From Diacronema lutheri (Eukaryota > Haptophyta > Pavlovophyceae > Pavlovales > Pavlovaceae): 64,000 nt of DNA. The DNA lies in assembly GCA_019448385.1 (NCBI GenBank), contig JAGTXO010000014.1, forward strand, positions 62,001-126,000. Direction: 5' to 3'. Shown in pieces: positions 1-8,886 of this stretch. Numbering within the stretch: position 1 is the stretch's first letter; each line of letters opens with the position of its first letter. A program made the position numbers and the translations under genes. The notes beneath the pieces were generated by a model. It saw only the letters and a list, made by a program, of their open reading frames with translations, searched no databases and was not told the DNA's origin.

Positions 1-3000
1 GGCGATTGAGGTACCAACCCATGTTGTGGTCGCCATCGTAGTCGGCGTCAAAGAGCTCCCAAGCGGGCAGCACTTCGCGCAGCAGGTCGTCGTCGTCGCG
101 CAGCGCCGCGGGCAGCGACGCGTCGTCGATCTGGCCGCGCCAGATGAGCCGCGTGCAGCGGCGGCGCGCGTGCCGCATCGTCTGTGCGGACAGCGCGCCG
201 TTGCCGGCCGGCGGCGCGGCGAGCCCAGCCGCAGCAACCTGCTCGGCGCGCGTGGCCCTCGTGAGGTGCACCTTGACGAGCGCCTCGAGCGCGCCGTACA
301 GGCCCGACGTGCGCACGTGGTTCACGTAGTTGGTCGTGAGCTGCGCGGCGAGGAAGTTAAGCGGCGGTTTCATGTACGCGACCTCGATCGGCCCGCCCGC
401 CGCGAGCACGGCGTGGTGCGCGCCGGCAAAGTCCGCGAGGTCAGCGCCGAGCTGGCCGTGCTGCGGAGGCGCGCCTCCCGCGTTTGCCCTCCGCGTCACG
501 GCCCAGATGACCGCCCTCCAGTAGGACTCCGTCCACACGGCGGGCAGCTCCTCGCCGGAGCGCAGCGCGCGCTCGGCAAAGTCGACGCCGACCTCGATCG
601 CGAGCGCGGCGATGCGGTCAAATTTGACCGCAAAGTCCTGCAGGCGCTGTAGGTAGGCGGGGCGCACGATGGTCTTCAGCTGCAGCTTGATGGACTGGGC
701 GCGGTCCGCGTCGTCGAGCGCGTTCGTCCGCTGCGTGGCGCGCACGTGCCGCCGCCGCTTTCGCGGTGGCCCGCCACCACGCCCGCCACCGCCGCCGCCG
801 GCGCCGCCACCGCCGCCACCGGCGCCGCGTCCGCCGCGTCCGCCACGCCCGCCACGCCCGCCGCGCCCGCCGCCGCGCCCGCCACGCCCGCCACGCCCGC
901 CACGCCCGCCGCCGCGCCCGCCGCCGCGCCCGCCGCCGCGCCCGCCACCGCCGTCGCCGCTGTCGGAGTCAGAGTCCGAGCCCGCGTAGAGGGATTCGCC
1001 CGAGGAGGAGGCGTCAGAGGAGGCGTCAGCGCAGCTGGTCGCACCGGTGGCTGCACGGCTCGCGCGCTCATCGCCGCCCGTGGCAGCGCAGCCGTGCGCG
1101 CAGCGCGCACCGCACGCGCGGCGCGACGGCATGCGCGGCGCACGCGCGCCCGCCGTTGCGCGTGCGTCGGCAGCAGCGGCGGGCGGCAGCGGCGAGCGGT
1201 CGGCGCGAGCTGCGCCGGCGCGCGCCTCCGCCTCGCCGCCATCGGCGCACGCTCGTGGCGCGCCCGGCTCGCACTCGCCACACACTTCGGCCTCGGCGTG
1301 CGGCGCGGGCTCGGCGGCAGGCGGCGCGGCGGCCGGCAGCGGCGCGGCGGGCGCGGGCAGCGCGGCGGCGGCGCTGCGCGCAGCGTCGGAAGCGCGCGCA
1401 GCCGCCGCCGTCGCGAGCTGCACGGCAGTGCGCATGCGTGGCTGGCCCATCTCGTCGCAGTTCTTGGCGTACAACTTGTCCTGCTCGGCGAGGTGGGCCA
1501 TCACCATGTCGGTCCTGTGCGCGCCGACGTAATGCTCCAGCCGCTCGATCCCGCCTTGGTAGAGGTAGCGCCGAAAGTCGCACCGCGGCTCGGAGAGGAG
1601 GAACGGCGGCCAAACGCGCGGCGGTTGCTCGCGCGGCGGCACGCGCGAGCGCGAATCGCAGCGCGACCCGCGTCCGCCGGCGGCGTGTGGAGGCTCGCGC
1701 GCGCCGTACTGCGCGCACGGCTCGGGCGCGGGCGCGGACGCCTCGTCGCTCGCTCGCGCGCAAGCGTCCGCGCCGCGCGCAGGCTCGTGGCGGCGGCGGC
1801 CGCCGCCGAGCATCGCGTGGGCGGCGGTGTGCAGCCGCGTCGTCGCCCACACCTGCGCCAACGCGCTGGCAGCCGCGATCGCGCCGTCGCGTGAAACGCC
1901 TCCAGCGAGCGCCCACTCGCACGCGGCGCGCGCGCTCAGCTTGGCAAGCACGGCGAGCCCGGCGGCGATTGGCGGGAGCGCGACGGCCGCGCAGCGGCCG
2001 GCCATGCACGCGCTTGAGCACGCCAGCCCTGCGCGGCACAGCGCGAGCGCTGTAGCGCGCGCGCCGCGCGCAGGCTCGTGGCGGCGGCGGCGGCCGCCGC
2101 CGAGCATCGCGAGGGCGGCGGTGTGCAGCCGCGTCGTCGCCCACACCTGCGCCAACGCGCTGGCAGCCGCGATCGCGCCGTCGCGTAAAACGCCTCCAGC
2201 GAGCGCCCACTCGCACGCGGCGCGCGCGATCAGCTTGGCAAGCAAGGCGAGCTCGGCGGCGATTGGCGGGAGCGCGACGGTCGCGCAGCGGCCGGCCATG
2301 CACGCGGTTGAGCACGCCAGCCCTGCGCAGCACAGCGCGAGCGCTGCAGCGCGCGCGCCGCGCGCAGGCTCGTGGCGGCGGCGGCGGCCGCCGCCGAGCA
2401 TCGCGAGGGCGGCGGTGTGCAGCCGCGTCGTCGCCCACACCTGCGCCAACGCGCTGGCAGCCGCGATCGCGCCGTCGCGTGAAACGCCTCCAGCGAGCGC
2501 CCACTCGCACGCGGCGCGCGCGCTCAGCTTGGCAAGCACGGCGAGCCCGGCGGCGATTGGCGGGAGCGCGATGGTCGCGCAGCGGCCGGCCATGCACGCG
2601 CTTGAGCACGCCAGCCCTGCGCGGCACAGCGCGAGCGCTGTAGCGCGCGCGCCGCGCGCAGGCTCGTGGCGGCGGCGGCGGCCGCCGCCGAGCATCGCGA
2701 GGGCGGCGGTGTGCAGCCGCGTCGTCGCCCACACCTGCGCCAACGCGCTGGCAGCCGCGATCGCGCCGTCGCGTAAAACGCCTCCAGCGAGCGCCCACTC
2801 GCACGCGGCGCGCGCGCTCAGCTTGGCAAGCAAGGCGAGCTCGGCGGCGATGGGCGGGAGCGCGACGGTCGCGCAGCGGCCGGCCATGCACGCGGCTGAG
2901 CACGCCAGCCCTGCGCAGCACAGCGCGAGCGCAGCGGCGCGCGCGCCGCGCGCCGCTCGCGCGCGCAGCGGCACGCGCGCGCTCGTGCAGAGCCGGCGGC

Positions 3001-3424
3001 GGCAGAGCCGCCTCGCCCGCCGCCGCGCTGCGAGCGCCTCCTGCCGGCGCTCCCGCCGGCTGCGTCGGCGCTCGTGCACGATCGACGCGAACGGCGACGG
3101 CGGCGGCCGCGACGCCTGCGCCGTGCGGCGCGCGCCGCCGTCGGGCGGCGCGTACGTGCGGCCTTCCTTGGCGTCGGCGAGCAGAGCGGAGGATGCGGAG
3201 CGCGCCACGATGCCGCCGACGTTGCGCAGGCTCGAAACGACGGTGCCGCCGGCGAGCATGTCGGCGGGCCGCAGCGCGACGACTGAGACGGCGTCGGCGA
3301 GAGGCGAGGCCGAAGACGAAGACGCGGAGAGGGCGAGCGGCGCGGTCTCGAGCAGCCCTGTGCCGCGCGCCGCGCCAAAGCAGGCGGCGATGGCGAGCGT
3401 GACGGGCAGGAGCCGCGCCGTCAT
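1..3424 (-). CDS. Large repeat/RGG protein, possible Fanzor-like C-terminal part (partial)
   Basis: One stop-free frame starts at ATG 3424 and leaves the left edge after about 1141 codons. In order it shows a hydrophobic, signal-like N-terminus (MTARLLPVTLAIAACFGAARG), a basic Arg-rich stretch, about four 98-residue Ala/Leu/Cys-rich repeats (1780-2955), and a more ordinary segment with FRRYLYQGGIERLEHYVG. An Ala-rich linker, a Ser/Asp patch and a Gly-Gly-Arg tract (about 770-960) follow, then a basic PPRKRRR motif and about 220 residues beginning SIKLQLKTIVRPAYLQRLQD. That last part recalls the beta-strand start and helical region of TnpB/Fanzor RNA-guided nucleases, but their catalytic residues would lie outside the window, so this is only a guess. 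Third positions are strongly G/C in this frame. It may really be two genes or contain unseen introns. Function not recognised with confidence. Confidence 0.5.
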   Translation of the reverse strand, partial: MTARLLPVTLAIAACFGAARGTGLLETAPLALSASSSSASPLADAVSVVALRPADMLAGGTVVSSLRNVGGIVARSASSALLADAKEGRTYAPPDGGARRTAQASRPPPSPFASIVHERRRSRRERRQEALAARRRARRLCRRRLCTSARVPLRARAARGARAAALALCCAGLACSAACMAGRCATVALPPIAAELALLAKLSARAACEWALAGGVLRDGAIAAASALAQVWATTRLHTAALAMLGGGRRRRHEPARGARATALALCRAGLACSSACMAGRCATIALPPIAAGLAVLAKLSARAACEWALAGGVSRDGAIAAASALAQVWATTRLHTAALAMLGGGRRRRHEPARGARAAALALCCAGLACSTACMAGRCATVALPPIAAELALLAKLIARAACEWALAGGVLRDGAIAAASALAQVWATTRLHTAALAMLGGGRRRRHEPARGARATALALCRAGLACSSACMAGRCAAVALPPIAAGLAVLAKLSARAACEWALAGGVSRDGAIAAASALAQVWATTRLHTAAHAMLGGGRRRHEPARGADACARASDEASAPAPEPCAQYGAREPPHAAGGRGSRCDSRSRVPPREQPPRVWPPFLLSEPRCDFRRYLYQGGIERLEHYVGAHRTDMVMAHLAEQDKLYAKNCDEMGQPRMRTAVQLATAAAARASDAARSAAAALPAPAAPLPAAAPPAAEPAPHAEAEVCGECEPGAPRACADGGEAEARAGAARADRSPLPPAAAADARATAGARAPRMPSRRACGARCAHGCAATGGDERASRAATGATSCADASSDASSSGESLYAGSDSDSDSGDGGGGRGGGRGGGRGGGRGGRGGRGGRGGGRGGRGGRGGRGGRGAGGGGGGAGGGGGGRGGGPPRKRRRHVRATQRTNALDDADRAQSIKLQLKTIVRPAYLQRLQDFAVKFDRIAALAIEVGVDFAERALRSGEELPAVWTESYWRAVIWAVTRRANAGGAPPQHGQLGADLADFAGAHHAVLAAGGPIEVAYMKPPLNFLAAQLTTNYVNHVRTSGLYGALEALVKVHLTRATRAEQVAAAGLAAPPAGNGALSAQTMRHARRRCTRLIWRGQIDDASLPAALRDDDDLLREVLPAWELFDADYDGDHNMGWYLNR
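770..960 (-). repeat. Gly-Gly-Arg coding tract
   Basis: A low-complexity stretch of GCC/CGC triplets which, in the frame of the surrounding minus-strand gene, encodes repeated GGR/GGGR units. They are bordered by a Ser-Asp cluster (residues SGESLYAGSDSDSDSGD) and a basic PPRKRRR motif. RGG boxes are commonly RNA-binding and disordered; that role here is inference. Confidence 0.75.
1780..2955 (-). repeat. Coding tandem repeat, 294-bp units in a 588-bp A-B dimer
   Basis: Four units begin near 1780, 2071, 2365 and 2659 (spacings 291, 294, 294). Each encodes about 98 residues with conserved ACMAGRCATVALPPIAA and ACEWALAGGV. Units 1 and 3 share one set of variants (GTGAAACG, AGCACGGCGAGCCCGG) and units 2 and 4 another (GTAAAACG, AGCAAGGCGAGCTCGG), so the array was doubled as a dimer recently. 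The unit is a multiple of three and keeps the minus frame open. Confidence 0.9.
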
Positions 3425-3671
3425 GGTCGAGCGCCGCCGAACTGGGTGGATGGCGGCGGCGGCGGGTCGAACACACAGCGCGCCGCAAGTCCGGACGGTT
3501 TGAGTGTGCGTCCGGCGGATGTACGAGGCCGGTTCGAGTGTGCGTCGAGTCGGAACAGTGGAGCGTGCCGCCGCCCCGCTTGCCGAAAGCGCGTCCGCGC
3601 GGCGATACTCACGATGCGGTCGACCGCGCACGCGCGCCGAGCGCCCGGGCATGGTCTCAGTGCTGCCAACC

Positions 3672-3721
3672 GACTCGGGCGTGGACGCACACTCGTACGA
3701 GTGTGCGGCCGCGCCCGAGTC
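3672..3721. repeat. 50-bp two-level palindrome (cruciform)
   Basis: An inner perfect 22-base palindrome (3686-3707, cgcacactcg-ta-cgagtgtgcg) sits inside outer arms gactcgggcg (3672-3681) and cgcccgagtc (3712-3721). The spacers between inner and outer arms are four bases each. Confidence 0.9.
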
Positions 3722-3732
3722 GTACGTTAGCC

Positions 3733-3829
3733 GGACGGGGCAATGTCCGGGCCCAGACGTAGGCCGAACATTGCGTCTGGGCCCAGGAGTTTGGACGGGG
3801 CAATGTCCGGGCCCAGACGCAGGCCGAAC
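3733..3829. repeat. Direct duplication (60-bp spacing) with hairpin
   Basis: The 37-base block at 3733-3769 recurs at 3793-3829 with one difference. Between the copies, gggcccagacg (3749-3759) pairs perfectly with cgtctgggccc (3774-3784), an 11-bp stem with a 14-base loop. Confidence 0.9.
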
Positions 3830-4885
3830 TCGTGGGCACCGGTGTATGTGCTTTGCGATGCGCCCATTGGTGTGCCCGCCGGTGAAGAGCGAGACGCCGA
3901 GCTTGATGAGCTTCATCTCACCCGTCCGAGGGTCGACCCACGGACGATGCCCTTTCCGATGTTCGCCGTGGCAAAGGCATAGAGCTGGACGTGCATGGCC
4001 TGGATGGTCGCCGTGCCGAGCTGGCAATGCTTCGGGCTGAGGCCGCACGCGACGCTGTGCAAGCTCGGGCCCTCGGCGGAACTACACGGAACGTGGCCGG
4101 ATCGGCCAGCGCCATCCCGACCCCACCACCGTCCTCCCTGCTCGGCGGTGTGTAGACGTTGAGGAGGCGGCACGCCCTCAAGCGTGCCACGGTGTCGCAG
4201 CGCGTACGCCCGCACTTCATGCCCCGCGTCGTCTTGGCCTCCGGCGCCGGCGGCCGCCATCCTCGTGGCCTTTCCCGCCCAGAAACATCAGCTCCTGAAC
4301 GCAGGCGCAGATTGACGGCGAGAAAGCAGACGAGGAACGCGCACCTCAACGCCGAGGGTCGCAAGCGGATCCACATGGTGCGCGCGCACATCGGCAAGCT
4401 CATGCTCTCGTCAAATTACGGCAGGCAGCTGTACGGCATGAGAAGTCGGCACGGTTGCCGCCGGCTGACGTGGCAACGTGCTGGAACGCGAACTTTGACC
4501 CGCTCGCGCACGTGTGCTCGACCCTCTTTGCGCCCCGGTGCGTCACAGGCGTGGCAGCGTCGCTGGCACGCCACCATCCCGCCACTCGCACGGCGAGTGG
4601 GTTGGGGTAGGTCCTCGCCAGGCGCGACGGACAAGAGCAGCTTTCGCGACGCCGTAGCCGGGCGTCGTCCGCTGAACCGCATCGCAGGGCTCGGCGTTGA
4701 CGCCTTCGGCATCACGCGAGGGCTTGCTATCGGCTGACTCGCCACGCGAAGGATTGCTATCGCCGAGCGCGATGGCGAGCCCTCGCGCGCGCCCCGCCGG
4801 CGCGGCGGCCCACGATGTGCGCGGTCGCATCGCGTGTGCTGCAACTTCCGCGTCGAGTGCGTCGATGTGCGCCTCCACGGCCGCC

Positions 4886-4923
4886 GATTCCGATTTGAGC
4901 GCCCGATTCCGATTTGAGCGCCC
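4886..4923. repeat. Perfect 19-bp tandem duplication
   Basis: The 19-base unit gattccgatttgagcgccc occurs twice in tandem with no change (4886-4904 and 4905-4923). Confidence 0.9.
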
Positions 4924-4998
4924 GGCACCGACCATGCGCCGGCCGCTTACGTCGTCATAGCAGGCGAGCGCCCGGCCTTTACGAATTCCGCGGGCCAA

Positions 4999-5022
4999 CC
5001 CCCCCCCCCCCCCCCCCCCCCC
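4999..5022. repeat. Homopolymer run of 24 C
   Basis: An uninterrupted C run in the gene-poor interval. It lies inside the weak minus-strand coding trace, where it would read as poly-Gly, so its exact length is also a likely sequencing uncertainty. Confidence 0.9.
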
Positions 5023-5172
5023 TCTTCCTTGCGCGCGCGCTTCTCCGGTCGAGACGCACCGAGCTCCTCATCGCTCGGCCGCGCGCTGCCAAGCGCCGCG
5101 ACAACACCGTCCTTGATCTGGTCGAGCGACCTGTTGTTTTGGAGCACGCACAGCGTGGTCGCGAGCTTGCGC

Positions 5173-5264
5173 GTACTCTCAGCCCCCTACTACTGGCCGG
5201 ACCAGTACTCTATAGCAAGGTGGAGGTGCTGGTCGTACTCTCAGCCCCCTACTGGCCGGACCAG
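5173..5264. repeat. Imperfect direct repeat around 30-33 bp
   Basis: A 33-base block at 5173-5205 recurs at 5235-5264 lacking three bases (a tac duplicated in the first copy). The spacer (ctatagcaaggtggaggtgct) resembles 5757-5817, where about 35 extra bases interrupt the same words, so three local copies of a longer sequence seem present. Confidence 0.75.
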
Positions 5265-5690
5265 CCCGGACCGCGCCCTATATTTGGCGAATGGTCGGCC
5301 GGGCTGGCTGCCCTCCTCAAGACGCTCTCGCACATGGGCGCGGACGCGTGGATGGCGCGCATGCGCGCGCCGACTCGCGGCGCCGCCCAGGCGTCGCTCG
5401 AGCGCGTCATGCGCCACCAGCTCGCCGCGTGTGTGGTGCGCGGGCACGCGCAGCTGCTGCTCGCGCGCGCGCGCATGGTGCGCGCGGGGGCCGCGCCGCG
5501 TCGTGCGGCCGACCAGGCGGCGGAAGCGGGCGCTGACGCGTGCGGTGGTTTGGACGGCGTGTATCGCCTGCACGCGGGCGGCGGCACGCGACCGGCAGCG
5601 CGCGGCGGTTAGGCACGTGCGGGCCCTTTGGGCCCGTCGGGCCTCGCTGCCCGCTCGCTGGTGACCGGGATGCGCGGGAATCGACGACAT

Positions 5691-5753
5691 TGGTGGCTAC
5701 TCGATTCCCCCGCAGCTGGTGCTGACCCCGCTGTCCTGACGTAAGCGCCGTTA
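5691..5753. repeat. Dispersed repeat, copy 1
   Basis: About 60 bases beginning tggtggctactcgat and running through gctgtcctgacgtaa to the following gcgccgtt recur near-identically at 9805-9871 on the same strand, where four extra bases (ttaa) follow cgta. Together they suggest a short interspersed element or the end of a larger one. No terminal inverted repeats are obvious. Confidence 0.8.
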
Positions 5754-5989
5754 GTAGTATATAGCAAGTACAAGAGGGGCGCGACCTCGGGCGAGGCCAA
5801 CAAGGTGGAGGTGCTCCTGTGAGCGCACACGGCGCGAACTCGTCGCCCTGCGGCGGGGCTGCGGCTCCCGCGCCGGGGCGGCGGCTAGCGCACCAGCCGC
5901 CGCGCCGCGCGCTCGTCGCTGCACGCAGGGGTGGAACTGCGCGTGATGTGGACACAGCTGGCCGAAGACCCAGCGTCCCGCGTCAGTGA

Positions 5990-7230
5990 GTCAGTCGTCA
6001 TTTCGAACCCGACCTCATTCGGCGCATCGCGTCGGCGCTGCCCGACGCCGACCTTACGTGCTTCTGCCTCGCGTGCGCCCTTTTCCGCGACCTAAGCGCC
6101 ATTCTGCGCACCAAGCCGCGCAGCGCGTTCGTGCGCGCGCCGACGTTGCTCGAGTGGGCGTGGCACCAAGACGGCCTTTGCCCGGCCGAGCCGTGCGCGC
6201 TCTGCGCGCTCTGCGCGCTCTGCGCTCGGCACGGCACGCCGGCGGCGCTCGCGTGGCTCCTCGCACGCGGCGAGGAAATGGACGAACGGACGTGCGTGGA
6301 GGCCGCGGCGCGCGGCAGCCTCGAGCTGCTGCGCTTCGCGCGCGAGCAGGGTTGCCACTGGGACGAGACAACGTGCGCGGTGGCCGCGCAGGGCGGGCAC
6401 CTGCCGCTCCTCCAGTGGGCGCACGAGCAAGGCTGCCCGTGGGACGTGTCCGCAAGCTCCAAGGCCGCTGTGGGCGGGCACCTTCACGTGCTGCGCTGGG
6501 CGCGCGAGCGCGGCTGCTCGTGCAACGTGACCGTCACCATGCTCGCCGCGTCGGGCGGCCACCTCGAGCTGCTGCAGTGGGCGCGCGCGCGGGGGATCCC
6601 GTGGAACGCGTCGGCGTGCATGTCTGCCGCGCACGCGGGCGAGCTCGACGTCCCTCAGTGGGCCGTCGAGAATGACTGTCCGTGGAACGCGTCCACGTGC
6701 TCGGCCGCGGCGATGGGCGGCCACCTCGACGTGCTGCGCTGGGCGCGCGCGCGGCGCTGCCCGTGGAGCCCGCTCGTGTGTCAGCACGCGGCCACGGAGG
6801 GCCACGCGCACCTTCTTGCGTGGGCGTACGAGCATGGCTGTCAGTGGGACGAAGGGACGTGCAAGGCGGCGGCGCTCGGCGGCCACCTCGCTCGCTCGCC
6901 TGGGCGCGCGCGCGCGGCTGCCCGTGGCCTGAGGCGCGCATGTGCGCGCTGGCTGCGACAGGCGGCAACCTTGAGGTCGTGAAATGGGTGATCGAGCGCG
7001 GCTGCCCGTGGGACGCGCACGCGGCGGCGGCGGCCGCGTCGCACGAGCATGAGCAGGTGCTGCGGTGGGCCGTCGAGCGCGGCTACGGCTGGGACGCCGC
7101 CAAGTGCCTGGCGAACGCGCGCGCGCGCAAGCACGCCGAGCTCGCTCGCTGGATTGAGCGCGGCGGCTGCCGCGGCGGACGGGCAGCGGCCGCCAGACGC
7201 GGCGCGCCACCCGGCGCCCGCGCCGGACGC
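5990..7230 (+). CDS. F-box/ankyrin-repeat protein with a frame break
   Basis: The frame first encodes an F-box-like stretch (LIRRIASALPDADLTCFCL) and then at least nine roughly 27-residue units of the algal ankyrin type, with GGHLxVLRWARxxGCPWN/D and AA at repeat starts. Such F-box ankyrin proteins are numerous in haptophytes and probably recruit targets to SCF ubiquitin ligases. The open frame begins right after a stop at 5987 with no ATG before 6131, so either a small 5' exon is missing or the start is lost. At about 6893 the reading shifts by one base: the repeat HL..LAWARARGCPW continues in another frame to roughly 7230. The 3' end is uncertain (another frame closes at 7285). It is either a recent pseudogene, a sequence error or an unseen intron. 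Confidence 0.7.
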
Positions 7231-7385
7231 TGTCGCGAGCTGGCTCGGCCTGCGTGCCGCGCGCGCCGGCGTCGGCTCCGGCTGACGGTGACGAGGGCCG
7301 CCGGCCATCGCGCACAGGGTCTGACGGGTCGTCGCCCTGACCGTGCACCTACGTCGCGCGCTCCTCTGTGTCCTGTCGCTCCGCC

Positions 7386-8366
7386 TCACCGCGACCCCCC
7401 CCCTTTCCCCCCCGAGCGACCAAGGTGCGCATCGCCGACCGACGACGCGGTGTCATCCTCCGCCTTCGCCTCAGCTTCGGACGCCATGTCGACATCGCCG
7501 TCTTGCAACCCCCAGCCGTCAGCCGGCGGTATGCCGGTGAGGAGCGCGTGCGGGAGCTGCTCGCGCGGCACGTGCTCGCTCAGCTGCTCGACAAAGTCGG
7601 CGCCGAGGAAGGCAAACTTGTGGTGCGACCGCTCGGGCGCGAGCGAGTAGGCCAACGACTGCAGCCAGCCGGCGAGCGGCACGCGCACGAAGAAGACGCG
7701 ATCGACCATCTCAACGTACACCTGCGTGAGCTCGGAAATGATGCTGCGCAGCCGCGCGAGCGCGAGCGGCGCGAGCATGTTGAGGCCCACTCCGCCGAGG
7801 TCGAGCACGAGCACCGACCGCCGGAGCACGCCGTCGCGCGCGCTGAGCGTCTGCAGCTGCACGTAGGTGCGCTCCGACGCGAGCATGTTGAAGTGTCGAA
7901 TCTCCTCGGGCGAGAATTTGGCGATGATCTGTCGCGGCTTGAGCTGGCCGAGGTAGTGCACGATCACCGGGCAGCCGTGCCGGTCGAGCCCGATCCGTTG
8001 CATCGGCGCGAGCTGGCGCATCGCGCGCAGCGCGCGGAAGCGGAGCGGCGCGCCCGCAGCAAAGCGCGCGCGGCGCGCGGCGCCATCGTGCTCGCGCATC
8101 CAATCGACGCACCTGCAGAAGGCCAGCGCTGCTCCTTTCCCCGAGCCGAAGCCGAGCACGAACCGCAGCAGGTGCGCGTCGCCCCATTCAGCCGGCGCGC
8201 CCGGCTCCGCTGCGTCGACGCCGAGCTCGTCGAGGTGCGCGCGGAGCTCGGCGAGCTCGACGGCAAAGCGCGTGCGCAGCGTCTCGAACGCGTACCGATC
8301 GTTGCGCCTCGGATCGAAGACGCCGGCCGCCGGTGGCGGGCCGCTCGGCTCGGCGTCGGGCGGCAT
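7386..8366 (-). CDS. Sec14-like CRAL-TRIO lipid-transfer protein
   Basis: A 326-residue protein. Residues about 60-90 match the CRAL-TRIO N-terminal helix motif (DAHLLRFVLGFGSGKGAALA), and about 115-270 the lipid-binding fold, with IGLDRHGCPVIVHYLGQLKP, SVLVLDLGGVGLNML and a C-terminal FAFLGADFVEQLSEHVP with LTGIPPADGWG. Sec14-type proteins exchange phosphatidylinositol and other lipids between membranes in the cytosol. No signal peptide or intron is visible. The acidic Ala/Glu/Asp tail looks disordered. It converges with the ankyrin gene, whose 3' end lies less than 200 bases away. Confidence 0.88.
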   Translation of the reverse strand: MPPDAEPSGPPPAAGVFDPRRNDRYAFETLRTRFAVELAELRAHLDELGVDAAEPGAPAEWGDAHLLRFVLGFGSGKGAALAFCRCVDWMREHDGAARRARFAAGAPLRFRALRAMRQLAPMQRIGLDRHGCPVIVHYLGQLKPRQIIAKFSPEEIRHFNMLASERTYVQLQTLSARDGVLRRSVLVLDLGGVGLNMLAPLALARLRSIISELTQVYVEMVDRVFFVRVPLAGWLQSLAYSLAPERSHHKFAFLGADFVEQLSEHVPREQLPHALLTGIPPADGWGLQDGDVDMASEAEAKAEDDTASSVGDAHLGRSGGKGGGSR

Positions 8367-8886
8367 GCGCGAGGCCTAAGAGTATTAAATTATTCCCATG
8401 ATTATGTTCATATGTTAAAAGAAAGAAAACTGAGAAAGGAGAGCCCGAAAAATCAAACAGGGCGGGAAACCAGCTCGGTTTTTATTTTTGTCGTTGCAGC
8501 ACGAGCGGCGGCGCATCGCCACCCAGCCCGAGCGGCGCGGGTGCGCCGAAGCTGAAGACGGCGCCGTCGACCGCGACGACGAGCGCTTTCATGCGCCCCA
8601 TTGCAATTCGTGGCCTCTACCAGCCATCGGCGCGCGCGATCAGGCCGCCGCGGCAAACGCCAACCTCGACGGTGCTTCCGAGCCGGCCGAGCGCGCCGAC
8701 CGCTACTACCGAGCGCGCCGTGCGTGCGGCCCAGCTCCGCCTCGAGCACGTGCTCAGCGAGGGCGAAAGCTGCGCACTTGGCGCGTGGAATGAGCCAGCG
8801 CGCCTTGCACGCGCAGCGCGCAAGCGACTCGACGCGCAGCTCCATCGCGGGCACCCTTTTGAAAACCGCCCAAAAAGTTGTAAGTC
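8367..8886. other. Intergenic spacer with AT-rich island and RCC1-like mini-ORF
   Basis: 8378-8490 is much richer in A/T than its surroundings and lies directly upstream of the Sec14-like gene, so it may hold that promoter. On the minus strand 8482-8601 encodes only 39 residues, including LVVAVDGAVFSFGAPAPLGLGG, which has the look of one RCC1 blade (compare the RCC1 gene at 40.5 kb). The same frame is closed by a stop just upstream, so this is at most a last exon or relic. No other gene is evident before the PAP2 gene. Confidence 0.4.

Larger units (their letters stand above)
3425..5989. other. Gene-poor interval with palindromes, duplications and decayed coding traces
   Basis: No complete gene can be supported here. 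It holds a 50-bp cruciform, a 60-bp-spaced duplication with hairpin, a 24-C run (4999-5022), and short tandem or dispersed repeats. Scattered protein-like stretches occur on the minus strand: about 3840-4260, with ATANIGKGIV and LIKLGVSLFTGGHTNG in different frames, and about 4543-5190, with LATTLCVLQNNRSLDQIKDG and SESAAVEAHIDALDAEVAA. On the plus strand, 5291-5612 gives an open stretch with LLKTLSHMGADAWMARM. These look like remnants of one or more old genes or transposable elements of unknown family. Confidence 0.5.

Noticed and set aside
1827-3503. 558-codon plus-strand frame through the tandem repeats
   Set aside because: Mirror of the minus-strand gene; GC-rich DNA leaves all frames open. 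Composition (Ser/Arg/His-rich) and third positions fit the minus frame better.
5986-6675. Arg-rich plus-strand frame overlapping the ankyrin gene
   Set aside because: Shadow of the ankyrin frame; it has no repeat pattern.
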